Below are positions 30,764 to 39,718 of a DNA stretch of 63,628 bases, in pieces; position 1 is the stretch's first letter; each line of letters begins with the position of its first letter. The notes under the pieces were generated by a model. It saw only the letters and a list, made by a program, of their open reading frames with translations, was not told the DNA's origin and did not search any database. The DNA comes from Pseudoflavonifractor sp. MSJ-30 (GTDB taxonomy: Bacteria > Bacillota > Clostridia > Oscillospirales > Oscillospiraceae): assembly GCF_018918045.1 (NCBI RefSeq), contig NZ_JAHLPU010000071.1, positions 1-63,628 of the forward strand, read 5' to 3'. The position numbers were made by a program, and so were the translations under genes.

Positions 30764-31612
30764 TTGGAAGATATTATTTCTGTGGAGCATCTGGCCTATG
30801 TCTATCCGGATCTGGACGGGCAGAAGGGAACTCAGGTCTTCGAAAACTTAAATCTTACCATTGAAAGCGGCAGCTTTGTGGCTATCCTGGGCACAAACGG
30901 CTGCGGAAAATCCACTCTGGCGAAGCATTTCAATTCCATATTGCTGCCCTCCGGCGGAAAGGTGTATGTTGACGGCATTGACACTTCCGACCTGAACCGC
31001 GTTATGGCTGTCCGCCGGTGCGTCGGTATGGTGTTTCAGAACCCGGACAACCAGATCGTCGCAAATGTGGTGGAGGAGGACGTGGCTTTCGGCCCGGAGA
31101 ACATTGGCGTTGCCGCTCCGGAGATCCGCCGCCGGGTGGATAAGGCCCTGAAACAGGTGGGCATGTACGAATACCGGGAGCACGCGCCGCATCTGCTTTC
31201 CGGCGGCCAGAAGCAGCGCGTCGCCATTGCGGGCGTTATTGCTCTGGAGCCCAAGTGCATTGTTCTGGACGAGCCGACGGCTATGCTGGATCCCAGAGGC
31301 CGCCGGGATGTGATGGAAACGGTGGAAAAGCTGAACCGGGAAAAAGGAATTACCGTGGTGCTTATTACCCACCATATGGACGAGGCGGCACAGGCCCGGC
31401 GGGTCATTGTGCTGGATAAAGGCAAGGTTGCGGCGGACGGTACGCCGAAGCAGGTATTCTCCCAGGTGGAGATGCTCCATAAGCTGGGACTTGCGGCGCC
31501 GGACAGCGTGGAACTGTGCTGGGCACTGCGGCAGAAGGGTTTTGACCTGCCTCTGGATGCCCTGACCCCCGAAGAATGCGCGCAGGCACTTTACGATTGG
31601 CTGAAGACCTGA
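30764..31612 (+). CDS. ecfA1: Energy-coupling factor transporter ATPase EcfA1
   Basis: 282 aa from the TTG at 30764, which has AAAGAGGA 7 nt upstream and gives the usual (M)EDIISVEHLAYVYP opening; an ATG at 30713 is in frame but has no site and would add 17 atypical residues. Walker A GTNGCGKST, Q-loop FQNPDNQIVA, signature LSGGQKQR, Walker B CIVLDEP, switch His in LITHHMDE. With EcfA2 and EcfT it forms the shared motor for vitamin uptake by S components. Confidence 0.93.
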   Translation: MEDIISVEHLAYVYPDLDGQKGTQVFENLNLTIESGSFVAILGTNGCGKSTLAKHFNSILLPSGGKVYVDGIDTSDLNRVMAVRRCVGMVFQNPDNQIVANVVEEDVAFGPENIGVAAPEIRRRVDKALKQVGMYEYREHAPHLLSGGQKQRVAIAGVIALEPKCIVLDEPTAMLDPRGRRDVMETVEKLNREKGITVVLITHHMDEAAQARRVIVLDKGKVAADGTPKQVFSQVEMLHKLGLAAPDSVELCWALRQKGFDLPLDALTPEECAQALYDWLKT

Positions 31613-31631
31613 CGTGTGGGAGGAATCAACA

Positions 31632-32495
31632 TTGAAACCAATTTTGCAGGCAGAAGACCTGACCTTTGTTTACAGCATCGGTACCCCCTTTGAGCATAAG
31701 GCGCTGGACGGCGTTTCCTTTTCCATAAATCCCGGAGAATTCGTGGGCATTATCGGCCATACGGGTTCCGGAAAGTCTACGCTGATGCAGCAGCTCAACG
31801 GTTTGCTGAAGCCGACCTCCGGCAGAGTGCTGCTGGACGGGCAGGACATCTGGTCCGATAAAAAATTTACGCGGGAAGCCCGGTTCCGGGTAGGTCTGGT
31901 GTTCCAGTACCCGGAGTACCAGCTCTTTGAGGAGACGGTCTATAAAGACATTGCTTTCGGCCCCACCAATATGGGCCTCTCCAGGGAAGAGATTGACCGC
32001 CGTGTCCGGGAAGCCGCGGGCTTTGTGGGCCTGACGGAGCAGCAACTGGAGGTCTCACCCTTTGACCTCTCCGGCGGACAAAAGCGCCGGGTGGCCATTG
32101 CGGGCGTCATTGCCATGGAACCGGAGGTGCTTATTCTGGACGAGCCAACGGCAGGTTTGGACCCCATTGGCCGCGCGGAGATTCTGGGCAATATCCAGGC
32201 CTACCGGCAGGCGAAGAACGCGGCCATTCTGATGGTCAGCCATTCTATGGAGGATGTTGCGCGTCTGACGGACCGGCTGCTGGTCATGAACGGCTCGAAA
32301 CTCGTCATGGACGCGCCCCCCAGCCAGGTCTTTGAGCATGTCCGGGAGCTGCTGGACATGGGCCTGAGCATTCCACAGGTGACCCAGGTGTTCCTGCGGC
32401 TGCGTGAGCTGGGCGCGGATGTGAAGAACGTCTATACCATCGAGCAGGCGGTTTTCGAGCTGCTGCGTCTGAAGGAGGGGAAGGGCCATGCTTAA
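31632..32495 (+). CDS. ecfA2: Energy-coupling factor transporter ATPase EcfA2
   Basis: 287 aa from the TTG at 31632 (KPILQAEDLTFVYS) with GGGAGGA 7 nt upstream. Walker A GHTGSGKST, FQYPEYQLFEETVYKDIAFGPTN (the EcfA2 type Q-loop), LSGGQKRR signature, LILDEPTAGLDP Walker B and switch His in MVSHSME. Partner of EcfA1. The stop overlaps the ecfT start by 8 nt. Confidence 0.95.
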   Translation: MKPILQAEDLTFVYSIGTPFEHKALDGVSFSINPGEFVGIIGHTGSGKSTLMQQLNGLLKPTSGRVLLDGQDIWSDKKFTREARFRVGLVFQYPEYQLFEETVYKDIAFGPTNMGLSREEIDRRVREAAGFVGLTEQQLEVSPFDLSGGQKRRVAIAGVIAMEPEVLILDEPTAGLDPIGRAEILGNIQAYRQAKNAAILMVSHSMEDVARLTDRLLVMNGSKLVMDAPPSQVFEHVRELLDMGLSIPQVTQVFLRLRELGADVKNVYTIEQAVFELLRLKEGKGHA

Positions 32496-33294
32496 AGACA
32501 TTACCCTTGGCCAGTATTTCCCCGGAACGTCCGTGATCCACAGGCTGGATCCCCGGACCAAGCTGCTGGGCGTGATTCTCTACATTGTCGCGCTGTTCCT
32601 GGCAAAGAGCTGGATCTCCTACGGTGTGGTGCTTGCGTTTTTGATTTTGGCCATCTCCGTATCGAAGATCCCGCCGAAATCCATTGTTTCGGGTATGAAG
32701 CCTCTGGTGGTCATCCTGATTTTTACGGGTGTGCTGAACCTTTTCTATTCCGACGGCGGCGTTGTACTGGTGAAGATCTGGAAACTGACCATCACCTCCG
32801 AGGGCCTGACCCGGGCCATTTTTATGACCAGCCGCATTCTGATGCTGATCTCCGGCACCTTCCTGCTGACCTATACCACCTCACCCATTGCGTTGACGGA
32901 CGGCTTGGAGAGCCTTCTGGGACCGCTGAAGAAGCTCCATGTGCCGGTCCACGAGCTGTCCATGATGATGTGCATTGCCCTGCGGTTCATCCCCACACTC
33001 ATTGAGGAGACCGACAAGATTATGAACGCCCAGAAGGCCAGAGGCGCGGACTTTGAAAACGGCAGCATTATCGACCGTGCCAAAGCCTTGATTCCGGTGC
33101 TGGTGCCGCTGTTCATCAGTGCCTTCCGCCGGGCGGACGAACTGGCAACGGCTATGGAGTGCCGCTGCTATCAGGGCGGCGAGGGCCGCACCAAAATGAA
33201 GCTGCTGCGCTACGGCCGCAACGACTTTTACGCCTTCGGCGGCCTGACGGCCCTGATCGCGGTGGTCGCCGTGCTGGCGGGCTTCGGACTGTGA
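32488..33294 (+). CDS. ecfT: Energy-coupling factor transporter transmembrane protein EcfT
   Basis: 268 aa with five to six helices. HRLDPRTKLLGVILYIVALFL at the start and the two coupling motifs with small residues and Arg (ARGADF-like QKARGADFENG near 185 and AMECRCYQGG near 225) that bind the ATPases. Scaffold of the ECF transporter. No S component lies beside it, so the module is probably shared. Confidence 0.95.
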   Translation: MLKDITLGQYFPGTSVIHRLDPRTKLLGVILYIVALFLAKSWISYGVVLAFLILAISVSKIPPKSIVSGMKPLVVILIFTGVLNLFYSDGGVVLVKIWKLTITSEGLTRAIFMTSRILMLISGTFLLTYTTSPIALTDGLESLLGPLKKLHVPVHELSMMMCIALRFIPTLIEETDKIMNAQKARGADFENGSIIDRAKALIPVLVPLFISAFRRADELATAMECRCYQGGEGRTKMKLLRYGRNDFYAFGGLTALIAVVAVLAGFGL

Positions 33295-33301
33295 GGAAAA
33301 G

Positions 33302-34090
33302 ATGCGCAATATCGCTCTGTTTCTGACCTATCTCGGCACCCGCTACCATGGCTGGCAGGTCCAGAAGAATCTGCCCACAGTGGCGGAGACGGTGGAAAAG
33401 GCTGCCGCCCAGGTGGTGGGTCACAGCGTCCATGTGACAGGCTGCGGACGGACCGACGCCGGGGTCCATGCCCGGTGCTATGTGGCCAATTTCCGCACGG
33501 ATTCCACCATTCCCGTGGACCGTCTGCCCTATGCCCTGAATACCCACCTGCCATGTGATATCGTGGTGACGAAGGCCTTTGAGGTGAACGAAAACTTCAA
33601 TGCCATCGGCTCCTGTGTCCGCAAGGAGTATACCTATCAGATTTACAATTCCAGATTAAAGGATCCTTTCTATGTGGACCGGGCCTGGTTTTATCCCCGG
33701 CATCTGGATGAAGCGGTCATGCAGGCGGCGGCGGACCAGTTTGTGGGTACTCACGATTTTGCCGCGGTCCGCTCTGTGGGCACGGATGTGAAGTCCACCG
33801 TCCGGACGGTCTACTACTACAACGTGGAGCGCCGGGGAAATCTGGTGATTCTGAAGGTCTGCGCCAACGGCTTCCTGTACAATATGGCCCGGGCCATGGC
33901 AGGGACCGTGGTCTATGCCGCGGAGGGAAAAATCAAGCCCTCCGACATCGGCGCCATCCTGGATTCCGGCAACCGCACGGCTGCCGGCCCTACGGTCCCC
34001 GCCGGAGGTCTTTACATGACCCACCTGTGGTATGACGATGGAATCGATAAATTCGAATGCGGCTGCGCGGATACATTTCAGTCTGAGTGA
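33302..34090 (+). CDS. truA: tRNA pseudouridine(38-40) synthase
   Basis: 262 aa. TYLGTRYHGWQVQKNLPTV near residue 8, then GCGRTDAGVHARCYVANF near 45 with the catalytic Asp, and GNLVILKVCANGFLYNMAR near 180. Makes pseudouridine in the anticodon stem. Follows ecfT by 7 nt, the same order as in many Firmicutes (ecfA1-ecfA2-ecfT-truA). Strong terminator 35 nt downstream. Confidence 0.97.
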   Translation: MRNIALFLTYLGTRYHGWQVQKNLPTVAETVEKAAAQVVGHSVHVTGCGRTDAGVHARCYVANFRTDSTIPVDRLPYALNTHLPCDIVVTKAFEVNENFNAIGSCVRKEYTYQIYNSRLKDPFYVDRAWFYPRHLDEAVMQAAADQFVGTHDFAAVRSVGTDVKSTVRTVYYYNVERRGNLVILKVCANGFLYNMARAMAGTVVYAAEGKIKPSDIGAILDSGNRTAAGPTVPAGGLYMTHLWYDDGIDKFECGCADTFQSE

Positions 34091-34124
34091 AAAAACCAAA
34101 TGATAGAGTGTTGGAATTGTCCGG

Positions 34125-34162
34125 AACGCGGGCGGAGGTAATCAGATACCTCCGCCCGCGTT
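34125..34162 (+). terminator. Terminator after truA
   Basis: ACGCGGGCGGAGGTA pairs with TACCTCCGCCCGCGT, loop of 6, T5 after it. Confidence 0.92.
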
Positions 34163-34273
34163 TTTATTAAAGACAGGTGCAATGCCGCTATCGGTACGGG
34201 CCGCTCGATATTGACATTTTGAACAAATCATGACTGCGTAAAATGTATAAAAAATAGAAAATAACAAAAACGC

Positions 34274-34302
34274 TTGCATTTGAAGTACGATGGTGTTAGC
34301 AT
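34274..34302 (+). promoter_or_regulatory. Promoter of the ROK-HyuA cluster
   Basis: TTGCAT (34274-34279), 17 bp, TAGCAT (34297-34302), about 75 nt before the regulator's start codon. Confidence 0.65.
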
Positions 34303-34315
34303 AGAAACAACTTAA

Positions 34316-34349
34316 TTCGGAACCCGAAATAACAAATTCGATTTCCGAA
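34316..34349. promoter_or_regulatory. Tandem palindromic operator TTCG-N5-CGAA
   Basis: Two copies, 34316-34328 and 34337-34349, centred 21 bp apart (two helical turns), just downstream of the expected start site. A dimeric or tetrameric ROK regulator bound here would block transcription of its own operon. Confidence 0.6.
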
Positions 34350-34375
34350 GAAAGCGGAAAGAGGGAAGATGATTT

Positions 34376-35353
34376 ATGCAGAAGCGGGGCTTGAGAGACG
34401 TGAAGCGGCGCAACCGCCATGTGATTATCCAGTCTGTTTTGGACAGCGGTTTGCTTTCCAGAGTGGAGATTGCCCAGAAGACGGGACTTGCTCCGAGTAC
34501 GGTATCCACATTGGTGGCCGAATTGCTGGAACAAGGGCTCCTTACTGAGGGCGGAAGCCAGGTAACGGCGGGCCGCAGCAGGACGGAATTGATGTTGAAC
34601 CCCAATTACGGCTGTATTGCGGTGGTTGAGGTCGGCAGGTCAGGCGTGGGGGTCAGCCTGTTCGATATGGCGCTGGAGCTTTTGGAGCATAGTACTCTCT
34701 CCGCTTCCTATCTGTCTGGAAATGAGTTATTGGACGCGATTATTAAAGCCGCTTCTCCATTCCGCACGGAATCGCGTCCGTTGGTTGGAATCGGGCTGCT
34801 TTTCCAGGAGGATATGCGGGAAAACGATTTCCGGGTAATGTATTCCACGGGATTTGCGTCCGCGAGCATTACGCTGAAGGAGGCGCTGATCTCAGAGTTC
34901 CGAATTCCGGTTTTCGAGGACTACGCGCAGATTTACACGGTGAAGGACGCGCTGGGAGAACGGAAGCAGGTGAACAACAGCGCCCAGATCACATTGGGGG
35001 AGCGGGTAGTGGTTGCCGTGACACAGCAGGATCAGCCTGTACCGATCCGCAGCGATTTTTTTGAGTCCGGGACCCGATGCCTGGAAGATCTGGTGCCGGA
35101 GGACGCGGATGCCGAAAAGCTTGGCATTCTTGTGGCGCTGCTGTGCTCGCTGTTTCTGATTCAGAATGTGTTCCTGTCCTGCGGGGATGGCCTGCGGGAG
35201 CAGTTGGGTTCCAGACTTCAGGAGCAGCTGCGAAAGCGGCTGCCTCCTGAACGGGTACCGGAGGTACACCTGTTGATGCGCAGACAAACGGAACGCTGCG
35301 CTGTGCTTTATGCGCGGCGGCTCCGGTCTGATATATTATTTAACCGCGGATGA
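34376..35353 (+). CDS. ROK-type winged-helix transcription regulator
   Basis: 325 aa, shorter than the usual 370-400. Residues 10-65 form a MarR-like winged helix (RNRHVIIQSVLDSGLLSRVEIAQKTGLAPSTVSTLVAELLEQGLL). The rest follows the ROK order (YGCIAVVEVGRSGVGVSLFD near 80) but lacks the DxGxT phosphate loop and the Cys-rich zinc motif of sugar-sensing members, so the ligand may not be a sugar. GGGAAG lies about 10 nt before the ATG. First gene of the cluster, 14 nt before the next, with its probable operator in the leader. Confidence 0.78.
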   Translation: MQKRGLRDVKRRNRHVIIQSVLDSGLLSRVEIAQKTGLAPSTVSTLVAELLEQGLLTEGGSQVTAGRSRTELMLNPNYGCIAVVEVGRSGVGVSLFDMALELLEHSTLSASYLSGNELLDAIIKAASPFRTESRPLVGIGLLFQEDMRENDFRVMYSTGFASASITLKEALISEFRIPVFEDYAQIYTVKDALGERKQVNNSAQITLGERVVVAVTQQDQPVPIRSDFFESGTRCLEDLVPEDADAEKLGILVALLCSLFLIQNVFLSCGDGLREQLGSRLQEQLRKRLPPERVPEVHLLMRRQTERCAVLYARRLRSDILFNRG

Positions 35354-35367
35354 CTTAGGAGGCAACT

Positions 35368-36063
35368 ATGGAATTTAAGCAGATGATCGAAACAAACAAA
35401 TTCAGCCTGGTTGTGAGCCTGCCCTCCAATAAGCTGGAGCTTGCTCAGGCGGCGTTGGATGGAGGAGCCCAGGCGGTAAAGGTACACTGCAACGTGTGGC
35501 ACCGTGCCAGCGGTCATACCTTCGGGACCTACGCTGAGAATCGGGAGTTTCTGCGCCGGCTGATCGAACTGTGCGGCGATGTGCCTGTCGGTCTGGTTCC
35601 CGGCGGAGCCGACGCCTTTATCACGGCTGAGGAGCGGCTGGAGCTGGAGGATATGGGACTGAAGTTCTTCAGTTCTTACAGCCAGCATCTTCCCTGCCAT
35701 ATGATGGAGAGCAAAAAGCTGACGAAGATGGTTGCAATTGACTACACCTACAACGAAAATACACTGGATGCTGTGCGCCGTTCCGCCATTGATGTGCTGG
35801 AGTGCTCCGTTCAGCCCGGTGAGAATTATGGTACGGACCTGAATTATGCCGACATTCTGCGCTACAGCGATCTGGTTGAGAAGTCCGGCAAGCCCTGCCT
35901 GATTCCCACCCAGCGGAAGATCAAGCCCTGCGAGGTCAGGCATCTGTATGAGGCGGGCTGCAAGGCGGTCATGATCGGAGCAATCGTCATGGGCAAGGAG
36001 CCGGACGCTGAGACGCTGAAGCGTGTCACCGCACAGTTCCGCGAGGCTGTAGAGAGCCTGTAA
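35368..36063 (+). CDS. TIM-barrel protein, NanE-like, unknown substrate
   Basis: 231 aa, TAGGAGG 7 nt before the ATG. The pattern of strands, LVVSLPSNKLELAQAALDGGAQAVKVHCNVW near 13 and CEVRHLYEAGCKAVMIGAIVMG near 190, is that of (beta/alpha)8 phosphate-binding barrels such as ManNAc-6-P epimerase or KDPG aldolase. Standard catalytic motifs of those enzymes are not evident; His, Asn and Cys in VHCNVWHRASGH may form the site. Within the HyuA operon, so probably acts on the same pathway. Confidence 0.6.
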   Translation: MEFKQMIETNKFSLVVSLPSNKLELAQAALDGGAQAVKVHCNVWHRASGHTFGTYAENREFLRRLIELCGDVPVGLVPGGADAFITAEERLELEDMGLKFFSSYSQHLPCHMMESKKLTKMVAIDYTYNENTLDAVRRSAIDVLECSVQPGENYGTDLNYADILRYSDLVEKSGKPCLIPTQRKIKPCEVRHLYEAGCKAVMIGAIVMGKEPDAETLKRVTAQFREAVESL

Positions 36064-36074
36064 GGCAGTCGTTT

Positions 36075-36094
36075 CACCCGTATCAAAGCGGGTG
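36075..36094 (+). promoter_or_regulatory. Intercistronic hairpin
   Basis: CACCCG pairs with CGGGTG, loop of 8, in the 77-nt gap before the transporter gene. No T-run, so more likely an mRNA stability or processing site than a terminator. Confidence 0.45.
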
Positions 36095-36139
36095 TCGATA
36101 AAACTGGCGAAAGCCAAAAATAGAAAAGGAGAAGATATT

Positions 36140-37441
36140 ATGTTGCAAGGTTCCCTGATTATCCTGGCCTTTGTCATCATCGCGGCGCTTATGATGACAA
36201 AGAAGATCCCCACGCTTCTGGCGCTTCCTCTGATGGCGGTTGTGATCTGCCTGATCGCCGGCGTTCCCGCCGTAGGCGTGAATGCGGAAGGCACCAACAT
36301 CGGCTGGCTGCAGACCGTCCTGGAGGCCGGTACCGTTCGTATGGGCAGCGCGATCATGGCCGTGGTCTTTGGCGCATGGCTGGGTCAGCTGATGAACAAG
36401 ACCGGCGTCACCGAGAACATTATCAAGAAGAGCGCGGAACTGGGCGGTGATCGTCCTCTGGTCGTCACTCTGATTATGGTTGCTGCCTGCGCGGTCCTGT
36501 TCACCACTCTGAGCGGCCTGGGCTCCATCATCATGGTCGGCTCCATTGTTCTGCCCATCCTGATCTCCGTCGGCGTTCCCGCTATGAGCGCGGCCTGCAT
36601 TTTCCTGATGGCGTTTACCTGCGGCCTGACTTTCAACATCGCCAACTGGAAGACCTTCTCCAGCATTTTCAGCCTGGAGATCGAGCAGATCAAAGGCTTT
36701 GAGGTCTATATGCTTGCTGCTACCGTTATCGCGACACTGATCCTTGTATTTGTAGAGTTCAAGCGCAACGGCGTGAAGTTCGCGTTCTCTGCCCCCGTCG
36801 AGGATGCGCAGCCCACCAAGCAGCTCAGCGGCGTTCGCGGCGGCCTGGCAATGCTTACCCCGCTGATTCCCATCATTCTGGTTGCTGCCTTTAAGGTGCC
36901 CGTGTGCCCCGCTTTCATGGCCGGCATCATTTGGATCCTGCTGTTTACCTCCAAGAGCTTCTCCAAGGCTATGAACACTCTGGTCAAGACCTGCTATGAC
37001 GGTATTACGGATGGCGGCCCCGCAATCATTCTGATGATCGGCATCGGTATTCTCTACCTGGCCGTGACCCATCCCATGGTCAAGGAAGTCCTGAATCCCT
37101 TCCTGCTGGCCGTGGTTCCCTCCAACAAGGTTGCTTACATCATCTTCTTCTCCCTGCTGGCACCTCTGTCCCTGTACCGCGGACCCATGAACCTGTTTGG
37201 CCTGGGCTCCGGCATCGCGGCGCTGGTGATCGGTCTGGGCACCCTGTCCCCCATGGCCGTTATGGGTGCTTTCCTGGCCGCTGAGCGGATTCAGGGCTGC
37301 GGCGACCCCACCAACACCCAGAATGTCTGGACTGCAAACTTTGCTGAGGTGGATGTCAACGGCATCACCAAGAAGCTGCTGCCCTACCTGTGGGCAGTTG
37401 CTGTGGTCGGCGTTGTAGTCAGCGCTGTGCTGTATTTCTAA
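36140..37441 (+). CDS. Ion-transporter-superfamily permease (DcuC/GntP/CitMHS-like)
   Basis: 433 aa from the ATG at 36140 with AAAGGAG upstream. About 11-12 hydrophobic helices. FTTLSGLGSIIMVGSIVLPILISVG near 125 and GPMNLFGLGSGIAAL near 350 are the two re-entrant, Gly/Ser-rich regions expected in the IT superfamily of organic-anion carriers. The family takes up citrate, gluconate or dicarboxylates with Na+ or H+; the substrate here is unknown. Position between TIM-barrel and HyuA genes makes it the likely importer of the cluster's substrate. Confidence 0.75.
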   Translation: MLQGSLIILAFVIIAALMMTKKIPTLLALPLMAVVICLIAGVPAVGVNAEGTNIGWLQTVLEAGTVRMGSAIMAVVFGAWLGQLMNKTGVTENIIKKSAELGGDRPLVVTLIMVAACAVLFTTLSGLGSIIMVGSIVLPILISVGVPAMSAACIFLMAFTCGLTFNIANWKTFSSIFSLEIEQIKGFEVYMLAATVIATLILVFVEFKRNGVKFAFSAPVEDAQPTKQLSGVRGGLAMLTPLIPIILVAAFKVPVCPAFMAGIIWILLFTSKSFSKAMNTLVKTCYDGITDGGPAIILMIGIGILYLAVTHPMVKEVLNPFLLAVVPSNKVAYIIFFSLLAPLSLYRGPMNLFGLGSGIAALVIGLGTLSPMAVMGAFLAAERIQGCGDPTNTQNVWTANFAEVDVNGITKKLLPYLWAVAVVGVVVSAVLYF

Positions 37442-37453
37442 AATATCCCCGGA

Positions 37454-37530
37454 GGGTGCCCGGGAAACCGGGCACCCCGCCTGATTTCGGGCCTGAGTCG
37501 GGGCAGGCTCCGGCTGAGGCCTGAAATCAG
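37454..37530 (+). promoter_or_regulatory. Two hairpins between the permease and hyuA
   Basis: GGGTGCCCGG/CCGGGCACCC (37454-37477), then a 17-nt arm at 37481-37497 pairing with 37514-37530 (CTGATTTC.../...GAAATCAG). No T-run; a partial terminator or processing site that could lower or separate hyuA expression. Confidence 0.55.
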
Positions 37531-37557
37531 TAAATAAAACATAACAGGAGGCTATCT

Positions 37558-39708
37558 ATGAAAGTTCGGATCGGTATTGATGTCGGCGGCACCTTTACGG
37601 ATGCTGTAGCAATCGATAATGACACGTACGCGCTGATTGGCGCGGTAAAAACCCCCACGACCCACACCGCAAAGGAAGGTGTGGCGGCCGGTATTGTGCA
37701 GGTGCTGCACAAGGTAATGGAGCAGTACCATATTGCGCCGGAGGATGTGACGTTTATTGCGCACGGAACGACCCAGGCTACCAACGCACTCCTGGAGGGC
37801 GATGTGGCTAAGGTGGGCGTTGTGACATTGGGACAGGGCCTGCAGGGCGCGAAAAGTAAGGGCGATACGACCATTGGCAATATTGAGCTGGCGCCCGGAA
37901 AGTATCTGAAGTCAGACAATGTCTATGTAGACACAGCGGCTGCGGATATTGACGCCGCGATCCGTACCGCACTGGAAACCCTGAAAAAGCAGGATTGCAC
38001 CAGCTTTGTGGCGGCGGAGGCGTTCAGTGTTGATGATCCTGCCCGGGAAAACCGTACTGTGGAACTGTGCAAGGACATGGGGCTGCCCGGTACCGCGACC
38101 AACGACATTTCCAAGCTGTATGGCCTGAAGATCCGCACCCGTACAGCGGTCGTCAATGCCAGCATCATGCCCAAAATGCTGGAGGCAGCTACGATGACGG
38201 ATCAGAGCATCAAAGCAGCGGGAATCGAAAGCCCGCTGATGGTCATGCGCTGCGACGGCGGAGTTATGACTGTGGACGAGGTCCGCAACCGCCCGATTCT
38301 TACCATCCTTTCCGGCCCCGCGGCAGGTGTTGCCGGCGCGCTGATGTACGAAAAACTCACAGATGGCCTGTTCTTTGAGGTGGGCGGCACTTCTACCGAT
38401 ATCTCTTGCGTCAAGGACGGCAAGGTCATGATCCGTTATGCCGAAGTAGGCGGGCATAAGACCTATCTGAACAGTCTGGACGTGCGCACCGTTGGCATCG
38501 GCGGCGGCAGCATGGTGGAGATCAAGAATGGCAAGGCTGTGGATACCGGGCCCAGAAGCGCCCATATCGCGGGCCTGGACTACGAGGTCTATACGCCTGC
38601 CGAGAAGATTGTGGAGCCGAAGCTCGCTTCCGTTCGCCCCATGGAAACGGACCCCGAATACGCGTGCATTGAATGCGCAAACGGCGTTCGCGTAGCGCTG
38701 ACTATGGCCGGCGCGGCGAACCTGGCGGGCTATGTGCATCCGGAGGATTACGCTTACGGAAATACCGAGGCCGCGCGGAAGGCCTGGCAGCCTTTGGCAG
38801 ACAACATGGGCTGCACGGTGGAAGAGGCCGCCAAAAAGGTTCTTGCGTTCGCGGCTGCAAAAAACAGCAAAGTTGCTGCCCAGCTGATGAAGGATTATGA
38901 GATGGATCCGAAGCACACTGTTTTTGTAGGCGGCGGCGGCGGAGCGGCGGCGGTTGTGCCGCATTTGGCGGAGACCATGGGCCACAAGTCCCGGATCGCC
39001 AAGAACGCCCCTGTCATCTCTACAATTGGTGTGGCCCTTGCCATGGTGCGGGACATGGTGGAGCGCAGCGTTACCAATCCTACGGATGCGGATATTATCA
39101 GCGTCCGCAGAGAGGCGGAGCAGAAGGCAATTCAGAACGGTGCTGCCCCCGGAACGATAGAAGTAAGTGTAGAAGTGGATACCCAGAGAAATATTATCCG
39201 GGCCATTGCGGTAGGCGCTACGGAAATGCGCAGCAAGGACAGAATGAAGCAGAAGCTCACGGAGGACCGGCTGCTGGAAATTGCCGCGGAAAATCTGGGA
39301 GCCGACAAAGCGAAGCTGCGCTTTGCCGCAAAGAACGGTTCCATGTGGGCGGTTCAATATGAGAAGAACGAGAAGAAGCTCTTCGGCCTTGTGAAGAAGA
39401 CCACCCATCCGCTGCGGCTGATCGATGAAGAGGGCATTATCCGCCTGCAAAAGAACAATGCCTGGGTCCGCCAGACGACCGTGGGCAGCTGGGAGAAGGA
39501 TCTCCATTGGATTCTGGAGGAGCTGACGGAATACAACGACGGCGGCACCAATCTGCCCAATGTTTATCTTGTACTGGGAAAACGGATCATTGACCTGTCC
39601 GGTATGCAGAAGGGCGAACAGATCGCAAGCCTGGGCAACGTGGAGCTGGCCGGATTTGCGCAGACGGAGCCTCTGATTCTTGCCGCTACCAAGCGCGTGG
39701 ACGCGTGA
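37558..39708 (+). CDS. HyuA-type hydantoinase/oxoprolinase family protein
   Basis: 716 aa, AGGAGG before the ATG. RIGIDVGGTFTDAVAID opens the Hydant_A_N domain; HGTTQATNALLEGD near 63; the Hydantoinase_A domain has FEVGGTSTDISC near 278 and VGIGGGSMVEIK near 318, both ATP-site motifs of the ASKHA fold. Known members use ATP to open 5-oxoproline, hydantoins or N-methylhydantoin, or carboxylate acetone, mostly with a HyuB partner. No hyuB gene is present here, and the last 150 residues (after about 565) differ from the standard C-terminus. Substrate unknown. Confidence 0.88.
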   Translation: MKVRIGIDVGGTFTDAVAIDNDTYALIGAVKTPTTHTAKEGVAAGIVQVLHKVMEQYHIAPEDVTFIAHGTTQATNALLEGDVAKVGVVTLGQGLQGAKSKGDTTIGNIELAPGKYLKSDNVYVDTAAADIDAAIRTALETLKKQDCTSFVAAEAFSVDDPARENRTVELCKDMGLPGTATNDISKLYGLKIRTRTAVVNASIMPKMLEAATMTDQSIKAAGIESPLMVMRCDGGVMTVDEVRNRPILTILSGPAAGVAGALMYEKLTDGLFFEVGGTSTDISCVKDGKVMIRYAEVGGHKTYLNSLDVRTVGIGGGSMVEIKNGKAVDTGPRSAHIAGLDYEVYTPAEKIVEPKLASVRPMETDPEYACIECANGVRVALTMAGAANLAGYVHPEDYAYGNTEAARKAWQPLADNMGCTVEEAAKKVLAFAAAKNSKVAAQLMKDYEMDPKHTVFVGGGGGAAAVVPHLAETMGHKSRIAKNAPVISTIGVALAMVRDMVERSVTNPTDADIISVRREAEQKAIQNGAAPGTIEVSVEVDTQRNIIRAIAVGATEMRSKDRMKQKLTEDRLLEIAAENLGADKAKLRFAAKNGSMWAVQYEKNEKKLFGLVKKTTHPLRLIDEEGIIRLQKNNAWVRQTTVGSWEKDLHWILEELTEYNDGGTNLPNVYLVLGKRIIDLSGMQKGEQIASLGNVELAGFAQTEPLILAATKRVDA

Positions 39709-39718
39709 GGAAAGGGTT

